NCBI GenBank assembly: GCA_964603595.1
Contig: CAZRVN010000002.1
Location: forward strand, 216,567 to 280,566
Length of the DNA stretch: 64,000 nucleotides
Direction: 5' to 3'
From: JAQVEM01 sp964603595
GTDB lineage: Bacteria > Actinomycetota > Humimicrobiia > Humimicrobiales > Humimicrobiaceae
The notes under the pieces were generated by a model, which saw nothing but the letters and a program-made list of their open reading frames with translations, was not told where the DNA came from and made no database searches. Both the position numbers and the translations under genes were made by a program. Below, piece after piece: positions 18,306 through 26,343 of the stretch. Numbering within the stretch: position 1 is the first letter of the stretch; each line of letters starts with the position of its first letter.

Positions 18306-19385
18306 ATGACTAAACTAAATCATTATGATATTGCGGTTCTACCTGGAGATGGTACCGGTCCTGAAGTTATAGAGGAAGGTAAAAAAGTTCTTAGAGCTGT
18401 AGGGGAAAAACATAATATAAATTTTGAATTTACAGGGTTTGATTTTGGAGGAAACAGGTATTTAAGAACAGGAGAAATACTTCCTGATTCTGCAATTAGC
18501 GAGCTAAAAAAATTTAAGGCAATATATCTTGGAGCTATAGGGCATCCGGATGTTAAGCCGGGAATTTTAGAGCTGGGAATTTTATTGAAATTGAGGTTTG
18601 CCCTTGACCAGTATATAAATTTAAGACCGGTAAAGCTTTACCCCGGTGTTGACTGTCCACTTAAGGATAAAAAGCCGGAAGATATAGATTTTATAGTGGT
18701 AAGAGAAAATACAGGTGGGCTATACACGGATAACGGCGGTATAACTAGAAAAGACACTCCTTATGAAATTGCAACCCAGCTGATGGTTTACGATAGACAT
18801 ATGGTTGACCGTTGCTTAAAGTATGCTTTTAATCTTGCGAGAGCAAGGAAAGAAGAAGGGAAAGCCGGCAAGATTACCCTGGTAAATAAAACAAATGTAC
18901 TGACATATGTAGGTGACCTGTGGTACAGAGCATTTATGGAAATGGCCGGGGATTTTGTCGGGATTAAAACCGATTATAATCATATAGATGCTGCCTGTAT
19001 GTGGACTGTAAAGAATCCGGAATGGTATGATGTCATTGTTGTGCCCAATATGTTTGGAGATATAATTACCGACCTGGGAGCAATGATTCAGGGAGGAATG
19101 GGAATTGCAGCAGGCGGGAATATAAATCCGGAGGGAACATCTATGTTCGAACCCATAGGCGGGTCTGCTCCAAAATATACAGGTAAGAATGTAATTAATC
19201 CTCTTGCAGCAATAGAAGCAGGAAGGATGATGCTTGATTATCTGGGAGAAAAGGAAGCAGCAAGATCTATGGAGAAAGCTGTGGCAAACGCCTGTATGAA
19301 AATAAAAAGCTTGAGTGCCGGGAAAATGGGTTACAGCACAAGTGAAGTAGGGGATATGGTAGCCGGGTATATTGGTGATAGTTAA
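18306..19385 (+). CDS. Isopropylmalate/isocitrate dehydrogenase family protein
   Basis: This is a metal-dependent beta-decarboxylating dehydrogenase of 359 residues. VLPGDGTGPEVIEEG is the N-terminal loop, IDFIVVRENTGGLY and NPEWYDVIVVPNMFGDIITD contain substrate and metal ligands, and the end region EPIGGSAPKYTGKN matches 3-isopropylmalate dehydrogenases of the LeuB type. NAD rather than NADP use is likely but not proven. GGAGG precedes the ATG. No leuA, leuC or leuD gene is near, so tartrate, homoisocitrate or isocitrate are other possible substrates, and I leave the symbol blank. Confidence 0.85.
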   Translation: MTKLNHYDIAVLPGDGTGPEVIEEGKKVLRAVGEKHNINFEFTGFDFGGNRYLRTGEILPDSAISELKKFKAIYLGAIGHPDVKPGILELGILLKLRFALDQYINLRPVKLYPGVDCPLKDKKPEDIDFIVVRENTGGLYTDNGGITRKDTPYEIATQLMVYDRHMVDRCLKYAFNLARARKEEGKAGKITLVNKTNVLTYVGDLWYRAFMEMAGDFVGIKTDYNHIDAACMWTVKNPEWYDVIVVPNMFGDIITDLGAMIQGGMGIAAGGNINPEGTSMFEPIGGSAPKYTGKNVINPLAAIEAGRMMLDYLGEKEAARSMEKAVANACMKIKSLSAGKMGYSTSEVGDMVAGYIGDS

Positions 19386-19437
19386 AGTAATTTAAGGATT
19401 TATATAGTAAAAGGTTTGAGGTAGGATTTTTTAATAT

Positions 19438-20649
19438 TTAGTGATATATTTTTTGACTTTTATCATCGCTTATAAGATCCAGGTAATCTTTTTTGGTTAC
19501 ATCATATCTTCTGTCTTTCCAGGGTACTCCTTCACCGGATTTCGCCTGATAAACAGAATTAATGCAGATAAGTATTATATATATCATTGAGAGAGGATGA
19601 AGGAAAGTATCGGAGACCCTGCCCCTGAGCCGTATTGCCATTATAATTCTCATTATAAGAATAAAAAAAATCTGGATGATGATCAGGTTGGTAGTAGCAT
19701 AAGACCAATTAAAAATAAATATCCCCAGGGGTAAGAAAATAAAGGGGAGTAAAAATAGTGCCGAGATTATTAAAATTACCACTGTAATGGTAAGTACATG
19801 GTAATCAAAGGCTGCAAACATAAATTTTGAAAATCCTCTTATCAACTGGCTGAATTTTCTGTACATCCTGCAGTGTATGCTTCTACTTGCATCAAATATC
19901 ATAATTTTATAACCGCATCTTTTTACCTGTTTTGAGATATGTATATCTTCCAGAATTTTATTCTTTATTGATTTATGCCCTCCGATTTTTTCATAAACTT
20001 CGCTTTTAAATAACAGGCACTGGCCGTTGGCAGTACTGAACAGGGGGTGTTTGGATTTCTTCACCAGCACCAGGGGAAGCAGAACCATAATTCCAAAATG
20101 AACCCAGGTTATTACCATTCTTTCATGGAGGGTGGTCATTATCTGTCTGGGGATCGCTGACAATGCATCCAGTTTATTCCTTATAAGTGTGCCAACTAAA
20201 TTTGAGATTGAATTTTTAAAATGGATAGTATCCGCATCAGTAAAAACAAGATACTTTCCTTTTGCATGTTTTGATAACTGCCAGCAAGCGTAACTTTTAC
20301 CGAGCCAGCCGTCTTTTAATGGCTTACCGGTAAAGAGTTTTACCCTGCTGTCTTTTTTTTCAAGATTTTTGACAATTAACGGGGTATTATCAACTGAATT
20401 GTCATCCAGTACCAGTATTTCTATGTTGCTGTAATCCTGCTTTAATAAAGATTTAATGCACCTTTTTATATTAAACTCTTCGTTTCTGGCAGGGATAAGT
20501 ATTGATACAAGAGGAGGTGATTTCTTTATATGTTCGGGAAGTGTGTAATTTGATATTTTTCTGAATAGGAGATTATTAATTATGAAATTTAATAAAAAAA
20601 TCGCAAGAATTGCAGCGACAATATACTGATATAGTAAGAATGGATACAT
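19438..20649 (-). CDS. Membrane glycosyltransferase, family 2
   Basis: The 403-residue protein has an N-terminal membrane segment (about 5-28), a GT2 catalytic domain with VSILIPARNEEFNIKRC, LVLDDNSVDNT, FTDADT (the DxD nucleotide-sugar site) and a QxxRW-like region, then three or four C-terminal membrane segments (about 270-355). It faces the cytoplasm and probably adds a sugar to a lipid carrier or carotenoid-like lipid. A clear paralogue lies at 36128-37330. It converges on the dehydrogenase gene with 52 bases between stops. Confidence 0.85.
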   Translation of the reverse strand: MYPFLLYQYIVAAILAIFLLNFIINNLLFRKISNYTLPEHIKKSPPLVSILIPARNEEFNIKRCIKSLLKQDYSNIEILVLDDNSVDNTPLIVKNLEKKDSRVKLFTGKPLKDGWLGKSYACWQLSKHAKGKYLVFTDADTIHFKNSISNLVGTLIRNKLDALSAIPRQIMTTLHERMVITWVHFGIMVLLPLVLVKKSKHPLFSTANGQCLLFKSEVYEKIGGHKSIKNKILEDIHISKQVKRCGYKIMIFDASRSIHCRMYRKFSQLIRGFSKFMFAAFDYHVLTITVVILIISALFLLPFIFLPLGIFIFNWSYATTNLIIIQIFFILIMRIIMAIRLRGRVSDTFLHPLSMIYIILICINSVYQAKSGEGVPWKDRRYDVTKKDYLDLISDDKSQKIYH

Positions 20650-20811
20650 CGTAAAATAATAAATAAAATTATAAAAAAACTTTTATACAATCTTAAGTTA
20701 TGTATAAAGAAAATACAAGTTTTAAATTAAAATATTTTTTACCGGTTAATTTTTCTTAATTCATATGCCAGGCAAGATTTTCTATGTAGCTAATTATATA
20801 CTTACTGTATG

Positions 20812-22035
20812 TTATATATGATTGTATTTTAATAATTTATTTGAATTTGAAATCTTGTGATAATATTCACCTGATTTTTTAATCTCTCTTTTCAGATCAG
20901 GAGAATTGTAATTTACAGAGACCAGGCCAAATCTCCTGGATGGCCCATTAGCAAGCTCATAGTTATCAAAAGTGGACCAGTGAAAGTAACCCTTAACATC
21001 TATTCCTTCATCAATGGCTTTTTTTATGTAACTTAAATGATTATAAAGATTCCTGGTCCTGAATTCATCATTATCCGTTGAGGTACCATTTTCGGTGATG
21101 ATTATTGGCAGGGAATATTTTTTATAGAATTTTTTTATTAAATGGTATATACCTTCGGGATAAATTTCCCACATATCATCATATTCCAGGCCAAGCCGGT
21201 CAAGGACTTCTCTGCCTCTCTTTTCATAGGCAATAATAAGGTATTTTGAAATTAATATTCTTCCGTAATAGCTGAATCCGATGTAATCTACTTTCCTGTC
21301 TGCTGTAAAAAGCTCATGGACATTCTCAAACATGTAATGCTCAAGAAACCATCTTAAAAACTTTTGCCGGAGAGAACATTTACTAATAGTCTGGGTGAAC
21401 ATGCAGGCATGTGATATTCCTACTTTTATATGTGGATAATTCTCCTTAATATAATCGTAAACTTCCCTGTGCGCCTTGCTCATATTATTAAGGACTTTGT
21501 TTCTCTGCCGGGGACTGAATTTTTTCGGAGGGAATTCTCTTAGGATATATGCCATGATAGCGTAGGCGCCGGGCTCGTTAAATGTATTTATGTAATCTAT
21601 ATAGCCGGAAAAATTTTCCAGTACTTTTTTTACATAATCAAAATAAATTTTAACTGAATCACTTGATGTCCAGCCCCCTTTACCAGCAAACCATAAAGGA
21701 TTTGAGAAGTGATTTAGTACCAGCATTGTTTTCATATTATTCTTTTTAAGGGTTTTAAAGATTTCCATGTAATGGGTTACTACTTTATTATCAAATGGAC
21801 CATATGCAATTTTTTGTAGTTTTGACCAGTCCATACTAAAACGGTAAGCATTGCCCAGATATAATATATAATTTAAGTCTTCTCTGTATTTCCTGTAGTG
21901 GTCAACGGCAATATCAAGTTTTGTTCCGTCAGCTCCTGTAAAACCTTTCCATTCTGTCTCACCTGCGCCTTCTATCTGAAAAGCCGAAGTTGCAGTTCCA
22001 AAAATAAAATTTTCAGGAAAATTTAAAGAATCCAT
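20812..22035 (-). CDS. Family 1 glycoside hydrolase (beta-glycosidase)
   Basis: The 407-residue cytoplasmic enzyme hydrolyses beta-linked glucosides or galactosides. It opens with FPENFIFGTATSAFQIEG, has the acid/base TFNEP (Glu154), the nucleophile IIITENGTS (Glu315) and the late HWSTFDNYE segment that binds the -1 sugar. It is shorter than most GH1 enzymes (about 450), mainly in loops. There is no signal peptide. The exact substrate is not visible from sequence. Confidence 0.93.
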   Translation of the reverse strand: MDSLNFPENFIFGTATSAFQIEGAGETEWKGFTGADGTKLDIAVDHYRKYREDLNYILYLGNAYRFSMDWSKLQKIAYGPFDNKVVTHYMEIFKTLKKNNMKTMLVLNHFSNPLWFAGKGGWTSSDSVKIYFDYVKKVLENFSGYIDYINTFNEPGAYAIMAYILREFPPKKFSPRQRNKVLNNMSKAHREVYDYIKENYPHIKVGISHACMFTQTISKCSLRQKFLRWFLEHYMFENVHELFTADRKVDYIGFSYYGRILISKYLIIAYEKRGREVLDRLGLEYDDMWEIYPEGIYHLIKKFYKKYSLPIIITENGTSTDNDEFRTRNLYNHLSYIKKAIDEGIDVKGYFHWSTFDNYELANGPSRRFGLVSVNYNSPDLKREIKKSGEYYHKISNSNKLLKYNHI

Positions 22036-22353
22036 CTTAAAAAAAATTTATTACTTTTATTTCTTTTTATTATTAGCAAGTGCGTTTAACCGGATTTAAG
22101 TATTTCATTTATAAAAATAGCATCAGATATATTTTATAGTCAAAAGAAAGAAAAATCATCATATTATTTAAATATTTATACAGATATTTAATAAGGTAAT
22201 TAGATTTCATGTGTTATTTAACATAATAGTGATTATCTAACCGGCAAGTTTTTATCTTCTTTTTCACTTATATCTAAAAACTTTTCTTGTTTTGATAATA
22301 ATGTATAATATGTTTTAAGACTTTCTTTATAAATCAAAAAAAGTGGGGCCTAT
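22036..22353 (+). promoter_or_regulatory. Divergent intergenic region with a TATAAT
   Basis: These 318 bases separate the GH1 gene (reverse) from the surface protein gene (forward). A TATAAT at 22304-22309, about 45 bases before the ATG, could be the -10 of the surface protein promoter; the -35 is unclear. I see no other gene or repeat. Confidence 0.35.
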
Positions 22354-23589
22354 ATGCAAAATAAAAAGCTACTTTTAATTTTTGCGGTTATCACCTCAAT
22401 TTGCCTGGTAAGTATATCTGCTCAATGTGGTATTAAAAGAGAAGCTCCAACTGTTGAGCTTCAGATATATGACGGGCCTGACTATTCAGAATCTGAAGGG
22501 GTGTGTTACTATCGGGTAGAAGCTGTGGTAGAAGGTAATCCTGACCCTGAGGTTGAGTTCAGCGACGATGATAATGTAGAATCTCTTGGCTCTGGCAGGG
22601 CAGAGGTAGGGGTAGAGGTTGGTGATTCTTACACCCTTGTAGCTACAGCAACTAATCTGGCCGGCACGGCTACTTCTTCAATTGTTCTTTCCGGCGAGTG
22701 CAGCGAGGAAACTGAAGAAGCTGAAGGGGAAGGCGAAGGAGAAGAAGGAGAAGAAGAGGGAGAAGAAACCCCTGACGGTGAAGAAGAAGAGGAGGAAGAG
22801 GAAGAAGAAGCTATAGAAGGAGAAGCTCCTACTATAGCTCTTGAGATATATGAAGGACCGACACCTGCGGACGGTATATGCTACTACAGGGTAAAGGCAA
22901 CAGTTGCAGGAACTCCCAGCCCTGCAGTTGAATGGAGCAAGGATGACAGCCACAGTGCCTGGGGGTCTAAAAAAGCACAGGTTAATCTCAGTGACCCTTC
23001 CGAAACCTATACCCTGACTGCTACAGCTACCAATTCAGAAGGGACTGCTTCTGCATCAATAAACTTAAGCTGGGGATGTCCGGAGCCAGTAACGGAAACT
23101 GATGTTCCCGTAATATCAAACGAAGGAGGATATATAATATGGACTGCAAGTCTATTTTATCCTCATAATAGTATGTTTGCAGGTGATTCTATTACAGATG
23201 ATATATGCAGGGGATATATGAGCTTTGATATCAGTGGACTATCAGGTGCTAATATTACAGAAGCAACATTGTCTATGAGCCCTGAACAGGTATGGGGCGA
23301 TCCTACTTTTATGGGTTCTCTATGGATTGATGCTGTAGACTGGGGATCAGACGCACTGCAGATGGCAGATTTTAATATTCCATATACATCCATTCAATCA
23401 TTTAATAATCCCGACATTACATGTACCAGCGCAAATCTAAAAACGCAGCTCCAGCAAGCTATTGATGATGGAAAATCAAAATTCCGTATCAGGATTAGAT
23501 ACACGACACCGGCAACTGACTCTGACGGACAGTGGGATGGATGGGATTATCTTGTTGATGAAGTTAATCTGCATGTTACTTATAATTAA
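22354..23589 (+). CDS. Secreted or lipid-anchored protein with two Ig-like repeats
   Basis: The 411-residue protein begins with a signal peptide ending near SISAQC (Cys25; the residue before Cys is Gln, so the lipobox is not canonical). Two Ig-like repeats follow, at about 31-117 and 160-245. Each starts AP-T-x-x-L-x-IY-x-GP, contains CYYRV, and ends in an aspartate/alanine-rich TATN-x-x-GTA segment plus a second Cys, suggesting one disulfide per repeat. A Glu/Gly-rich linker joins them. The last 150 residues, with GYMSFDISGLSGANITEATLSM-like sequence, resemble DNRLRE-type carbohydrate-binding modules. A paralogue lies at 53462-54616. Confidence 0.75.
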   Translation: MQNKKLLLIFAVITSICLVSISAQCGIKREAPTVELQIYDGPDYSESEGVCYYRVEAVVEGNPDPEVEFSDDDNVESLGSGRAEVGVEVGDSYTLVATATNLAGTATSSIVLSGECSEETEEAEGEGEGEEGEEEGEETPDGEEEEEEEEEEAIEGEAPTIALEIYEGPTPADGICYYRVKATVAGTPSPAVEWSKDDSHSAWGSKKAQVNLSDPSETYTLTATATNSEGTASASINLSWGCPEPVTETDVPVISNEGGYIIWTASLFYPHNSMFAGDSITDDICRGYMSFDISGLSGANITEATLSMSPEQVWGDPTFMGSLWIDAVDWGSDALQMADFNIPYTSIQSFNNPDITCTSANLKTQLQQAIDDGKSKFRIRIRYTTPATDSDGQWDGWDYLVDEVNLHVTYN

Positions 23590-23622
23590 TTAAAAAAGTA
23601 ATAACAGGTTTGAGATAAAAAA

Positions 23623-23648
23623 ATGAGCGAAGGTTAACCTTCGCTCAT
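23623..23648. terminator. Bidirectional terminator, 26-bp palindrome
   Basis: The sequence is a perfect palindrome: ATGAGCGAAGGTT and its complement AACCTTCGCTCAT. It lies between convergent genes. On the left it is flanked by a run of A (a T-run for the reverse strand), on the right by TCTATTT. It most probably ends both transcripts. Confidence 0.85.
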
Positions 23649-23684
23649 TCTATTTACCGAAGAGGATGCCTCTAACTGCTTGTA

Positions 23685-24095
23685 TTATTCACAGAATACT
23701 CTTACGGTTTCCTTGCTTTCAATATTTACGGTGAGGTCATTAAGCTGGCCTACCAGCTCATCAAGATTTTCCGGCTTGATATTGGTAAAGTCTGCTTCTA
23801 TACCTTTTTCATGTAAAGCTTCATTCACTTTGCCTTGAGCATCCTTGGGTATAAATGAGGCCAGTTTTAAGCCCGCCCGGATCAATTTCAATGGTACCCT
23901 TACGTTTACCCTATCTTGATTTTTACTTTCTGGGCCTGGCTCAATCATAATCCTTAAGTACCTGGGAGTTTTTCCGGAATTATCTGAAGCGGTTCCGGTA
24001 TCTTCTGATAGTGTTGATAATAGTCTTTCAGCTTCTTCTACGTTTATTTTTCCTTCTGTAAGCATTTCCAGAATTTTTTTCCTTTCTTCACTCAT
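23685..24095 (-). CDS. SHOCT-like domain protein
   Basis: The 136-residue protein starts with MSEERKKILEMLTEGKINVEEAERLLSTL in pattern, the short helical SHOCT-like/YvlB N-terminal motif (positions 1-30). The remainder (about 43-136) has an MIEPG, VNVRVPLKLIRAGLKL segment found in similar proteins that may form an adhesin-like or regulatory fold. The function is not known. It is the last gene of a three-gene operon with a membrane protein and a DUF2089 protein, an arrangement also seen in envelope-stress gene groups. Confidence 0.75.
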   Translation of the reverse strand: MSEERKKILEMLTEGKINVEEAERLLSTLSEDTGTASDNSGKTPRYLRIMIEPGPESKNQDRVNVRVPLKLIRAGLKLASFIPKDAQGKVNEALHEKGIEADFTNIKPENLDELVGQLNDLTVNIESKETVRVFCE

Positions 24096-24110
24096 TTCTT
24101 TTCTCCTTGT

Positions 24111-24386
24111 TCATAATAGATTTAAATAAAAAGTGCCGCTTTTAGTCTGTATATCCACATTTAATCCCGACATGCACCAGATTAGCCTGAAAAATACGGG
24201 GAAGAAATAAAGGATAATCTTACCTTTACCTGTAGGCCACAGTATCAGTGCTATAAGCAAAACCAGTGGTGATAGCAATATAAAAATTGGTATAAAAATT
24301 AACCATATTAAAAAAAGGGGCAGCCATAGATAAAAATTTTTTCCAGTTTTTTTCTTAATGCCCAGTCTCATTGTAAGTGGTATCAT
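24111..24386 (-). CDS. Small membrane protein of the DUF2089 operon
   Basis: The 91-residue protein has a basic start, two hydrophobic segments (about 18-49 and 56-70) and a short polar tail. I do not recognise a family. Its ATG overlaps the stop of the DUF2089 gene by four bases (ATGA), and the SHOCT-like gene follows 15 bases later, so the three are translated together and presumably act together at the membrane. Confidence 0.7.
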   Translation of the reverse strand: MIPLTMRLGIKKKTGKNFYLWLPLFLIWLIFIPIFILLSPLVLLIALILWPTGKGKIILYFFPVFFRLIWCMSGLNVDIQTKSGTFYLNLL

Positions 24387-24751
24387 TTATCTGCCCTCAT
24401 CTTCTTTATTGCATCCTCTACAGATATATCTCCCCTGTCCAGTTGAGTGAGTACCTCACTCTTTGAAGCCGGAGGATTTATCTCAACAAAATCAAGCTTT
24501 TCAGCAATTCTAAAGAGCCTGTTTTTAACTGTGGGATAACTTATTCCAAAAAGTTTTTCCATTTCTTTTATGGAACCAAAACATCTTATGAATGCAGTAA
24601 TAAAAATCTGGTCTTCAAGTGTCAGCCGGGCAAGTGGTGGGAGTTCAAAGATTCCCTCAATAGTAACTCCATTGTGTTTTAACCTGACCCGTTCAACTTC
24701 AATTCTGGCACCCCGGGTCATTTCTGTAAGTTCTTTCCAATCCTGAGTCAT
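24383..24751 (-). CDS. DUF2089 family protein
   Basis: The 122-residue protein contains the DUF2089 core: LPPLARLTLEDQIFITAFIRCFGSIKEME in pattern, then LFGISYPTVKNRLFRIAEKL, which looks like a helix-turn-helix of the sigma-region-4 kind. The zinc-ribbon that starts some DUF2089 proteins is absent. The C-terminal RGDISVEDAIKKM resembles the SHOCT-like motif in the third gene of the operon. It probably is a DNA-binding regulator of its own operon. The start has only weak ribosome-site similarity. Confidence 0.8.
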   Translation of the reverse strand: MTQDWKELTEMTRGARIEVERVRLKHNGVTIEGIFELPPLARLTLEDQIFITAFIRCFGSIKEMEKLFGISYPTVKNRLFRIAEKLDFVEINPPASKSEVLTQLDRGDISVEDAIKKMRADK

Positions 24752-24916
24752 TTTAATCCCCTAAATGATAAATATTAATAATATTAAGAAATATAGTATA
24801 TAATATTAATAATGTCAAGTTTATAATTAACATAATTAATAATAATAGAATATTTATTTTAAAATAAGCTATTTTCTATTTGTAATAAGAGTAATAATTG
24901 TAGTAATATTTCTAGT

Positions 24917-25267
24917 ATGGATAGGAGAAAGCAGCTTAAAGAACAATACAGGAATATTAAACCAGAAATGGGTGTTTTTATTGTCTGTTCCAAATGCTCT
25001 AATAAGTTTCATATCGAAAGCACAAAAGATTTAAAAAGCAGGATAAACAGTACAAAATTTAAACTGGAAATTGGAAGTCATCCAGTTAGGGAGCTTCAAA
25101 AAGAATGGAAAGTAAAGGGCGAAAAATGCTTTAAAATTGAGATACTCGAAAAACTTGAATACGATGAAAATGAATCTAAAACTGATTATACAGAAGGTCT
25201 TACCTTGCTGCAGATGATATGGGAAGAAAAATTGCTTAAAAAGGGACTCAAGTTTTATAAAAATTAA
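24917..25267 (+). CDS. Degenerate GIY-YIG nuclease-like protein
   Basis: The 116-residue protein follows the small stand-alone GIY-YIG family in layout: PEMGVFIVCSKCSNKFHIEST, then a helix DLKSRINSTKFKLEIGSHP and a C-terminal LEKLEYDEN...TEGLTLLQMIWEEKL part. The two motifs are altered: GIY is GVF and YIG is FHI. Loss of these tyrosines makes nuclease activity doubtful. Two added cysteines (CSKC) sit between them. It has no ribosome site and opens an accessory stretch. A 27-codon frame overlaps its stop codon (TAATG). Confidence 0.65.
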   Translation: MDRRKQLKEQYRNIKPEMGVFIVCSKCSNKFHIESTKDLKSRINSTKFKLEIGSHPVRELQKEWKVKGEKCFKIEILEKLEYDENESKTDYTEGLTLLQMIWEEKLLKKGLKFYKN

Positions 25268-25307
25268 TGGTAGCTCCAAATATTTCAATTTCGAACCGGA
25301 TTGTAAA
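25268..25307 (+). repeat. Short repeat, copy 1
   Basis: Forty bases here match 26090-26129 at 34 positions. Both have the shared core TTTCGAACCGGATT. In one frame each copy reads as a similar peptide tail: VAPNISISNRIVKEL here and VAPSIEISNRILRQL in the other. The copies flank the nitroreductase gene. They look like remnants of the end of one gene family, perhaps the target-recognition helix region of a type I specificity subunit. Confidence 0.5.
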
Positions 25308-25443
25308 GGAACTGATTGAATTAAAGTCTAAAATATCTATTAGCTTTTAAAAGCATCCTATTTTATATAAAATAAAAAATAATGTTATTTTAGATTAGAG
25401 ATTTAACAAAATTATATAGAAGATTTCTAAGGAGTAGAAAATA

Positions 25444-25956
25444 ATGAAAGAAATATTTGAAAGGCGAAGCATAAGAAAATATACAAGCTCACCAGTATCC
25501 GACAGTGATATTGAAAATTTACTTAGGGCTGCTATGTCTGCACCATCAGGTTATAATCAGCGACTATGGGAATTTATTATTATAAAAGATAAAAATATAA
25601 TGAGCGCCATCACAGAAATACATCCTTACTCTCAAATGCTAAAAGAAGCACCTCTAGCTATTGTAGTCTGTGGTAATTTAGAAAAAGAAAAACATGCCGA
25701 TGACTGGGCAAGTTACTGGGATCAAGACTGTGCCGCTGCAACAGAAAATATTCTGACTGAAGCTCAATATCTAGGACTTGGTGCAGTATGGATAAGTGCA
25801 TATCCAAAAAAAGATGTCGTAGATGGATTAAAAAAATTACTTAGATTTCCTATTAAGGTTATACCATTATCAATAATTTCTATTGGACACCCGGCAGAAA
25901 AAAAGGAAACTCCTGATAGATACGATAAACAAAAGATTCATATAAATAAATGGTAG
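25444..25956 (+). CDS. Nitroreductase family protein
   Basis: This 170-residue FMN enzyme has the family opening FERRSIRKYTSSPVSDSDIENLL, the FMN phosphate-binding RRSIR, the stretch MSAPSGYNQRLWEF, and the C-terminal GLGAVWISAYP. The length is that of the short nitroreductases that use NAD(P)H to reduce nitro compounds, quinones or flavins. A GGAG lies 9 bases before the ATG. It stands between repeat remnants and near an aldo/keto reductase in what looks like an acquired detoxification stretch. The substrate is unknown. Confidence 0.9.
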   Translation: MKEIFERRSIRKYTSSPVSDSDIENLLRAAMSAPSGYNQRLWEFIIIKDKNIMSAITEIHPYSQMLKEAPLAIVVCGNLEKEKHADDWASYWDQDCAAATENILTEAQYLGLGAVWISAYPKKDVVDGLKKLLRFPIKVIPLSIISIGHPAEKKETPDRYDKQKIHINKW

Positions 25957-26089
25957 ATTTAAAAACCTTGAAATTTTGCTATGAAATTATTTCAAAACTC
26001 ATACTGGACAAATATTTAAATTATTAGTGAACATAAAACGAAACTTACATTCCAAGTAATAGTGGCATAATTTATATTGACTCTAGAGC

Positions 26090-26129
26090 TGGTAGCCCCA
26101 AGTATTGAAATTTCGAACCGGATTTTAAG
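26090..26129 (+). repeat. Short repeat, copy 2
   Basis: This is the partner of 25268-25307 (34 of 40 bases equal). The frame continues as a 30-residue peptide that ends at a stop near 26163. The 387-base gap 25957-26343 holds this copy, a third weaker core at 26211 and the aldo/keto reductase ribosome site, and no complete gene that I can see. Confidence 0.5.
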
Positions 26130-26210
26130 ACAATTAGAAAAATTAAAGAAATTAATAAAGTAAATTTGTTCTCCTAAAATTCTAATTAATGCTATTAGGA
26201 GATAGCGGAC

Positions 26211-26231
26211 GAAATTCGAACTCGGATTTTA
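26211..26231 (+). repeat. Short repeat core, copy 3 (weak)
   Basis: GAAATTCGAACTCGGATTTT resembles the core of the two stronger repeats with small insertions and deletions. It reads EIRTRIL in the frame equivalent to EISNRIL of copy 2. With only about 20 bases it may be chance. Confidence 0.25.
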
Positions 26232-26343
26232 CTGTTAAGTGAAGAAGTTATTATTCCAGAATTTGTTTAATAGGTTTAATATCCTATTTAAAACTATTTT
26301 AAACTGTGAAATAATATACCTGATTATAATAGAGGGTAACAAC

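Noticed and set aside
18306..19385. Naming the dehydrogenase leuB
   Set aside because: No leuA, leuC or leuD gene is near and the family includes enzymes for other substrates.
22678..22953. Reverse-strand frame rich in Phe and Ser opposite the acidic linker
   Set aside because: It is the mirror of GAA/GAG glutamate codons in a real gene.
25268..26231. TTCGAACC in the short repeats as tRNA T-arm fragments or attachment sites
   Set aside because: No acceptor stem, anticodon arm or match to the nearby tRNA-Glu surrounds them, and they read better as peptide tails.
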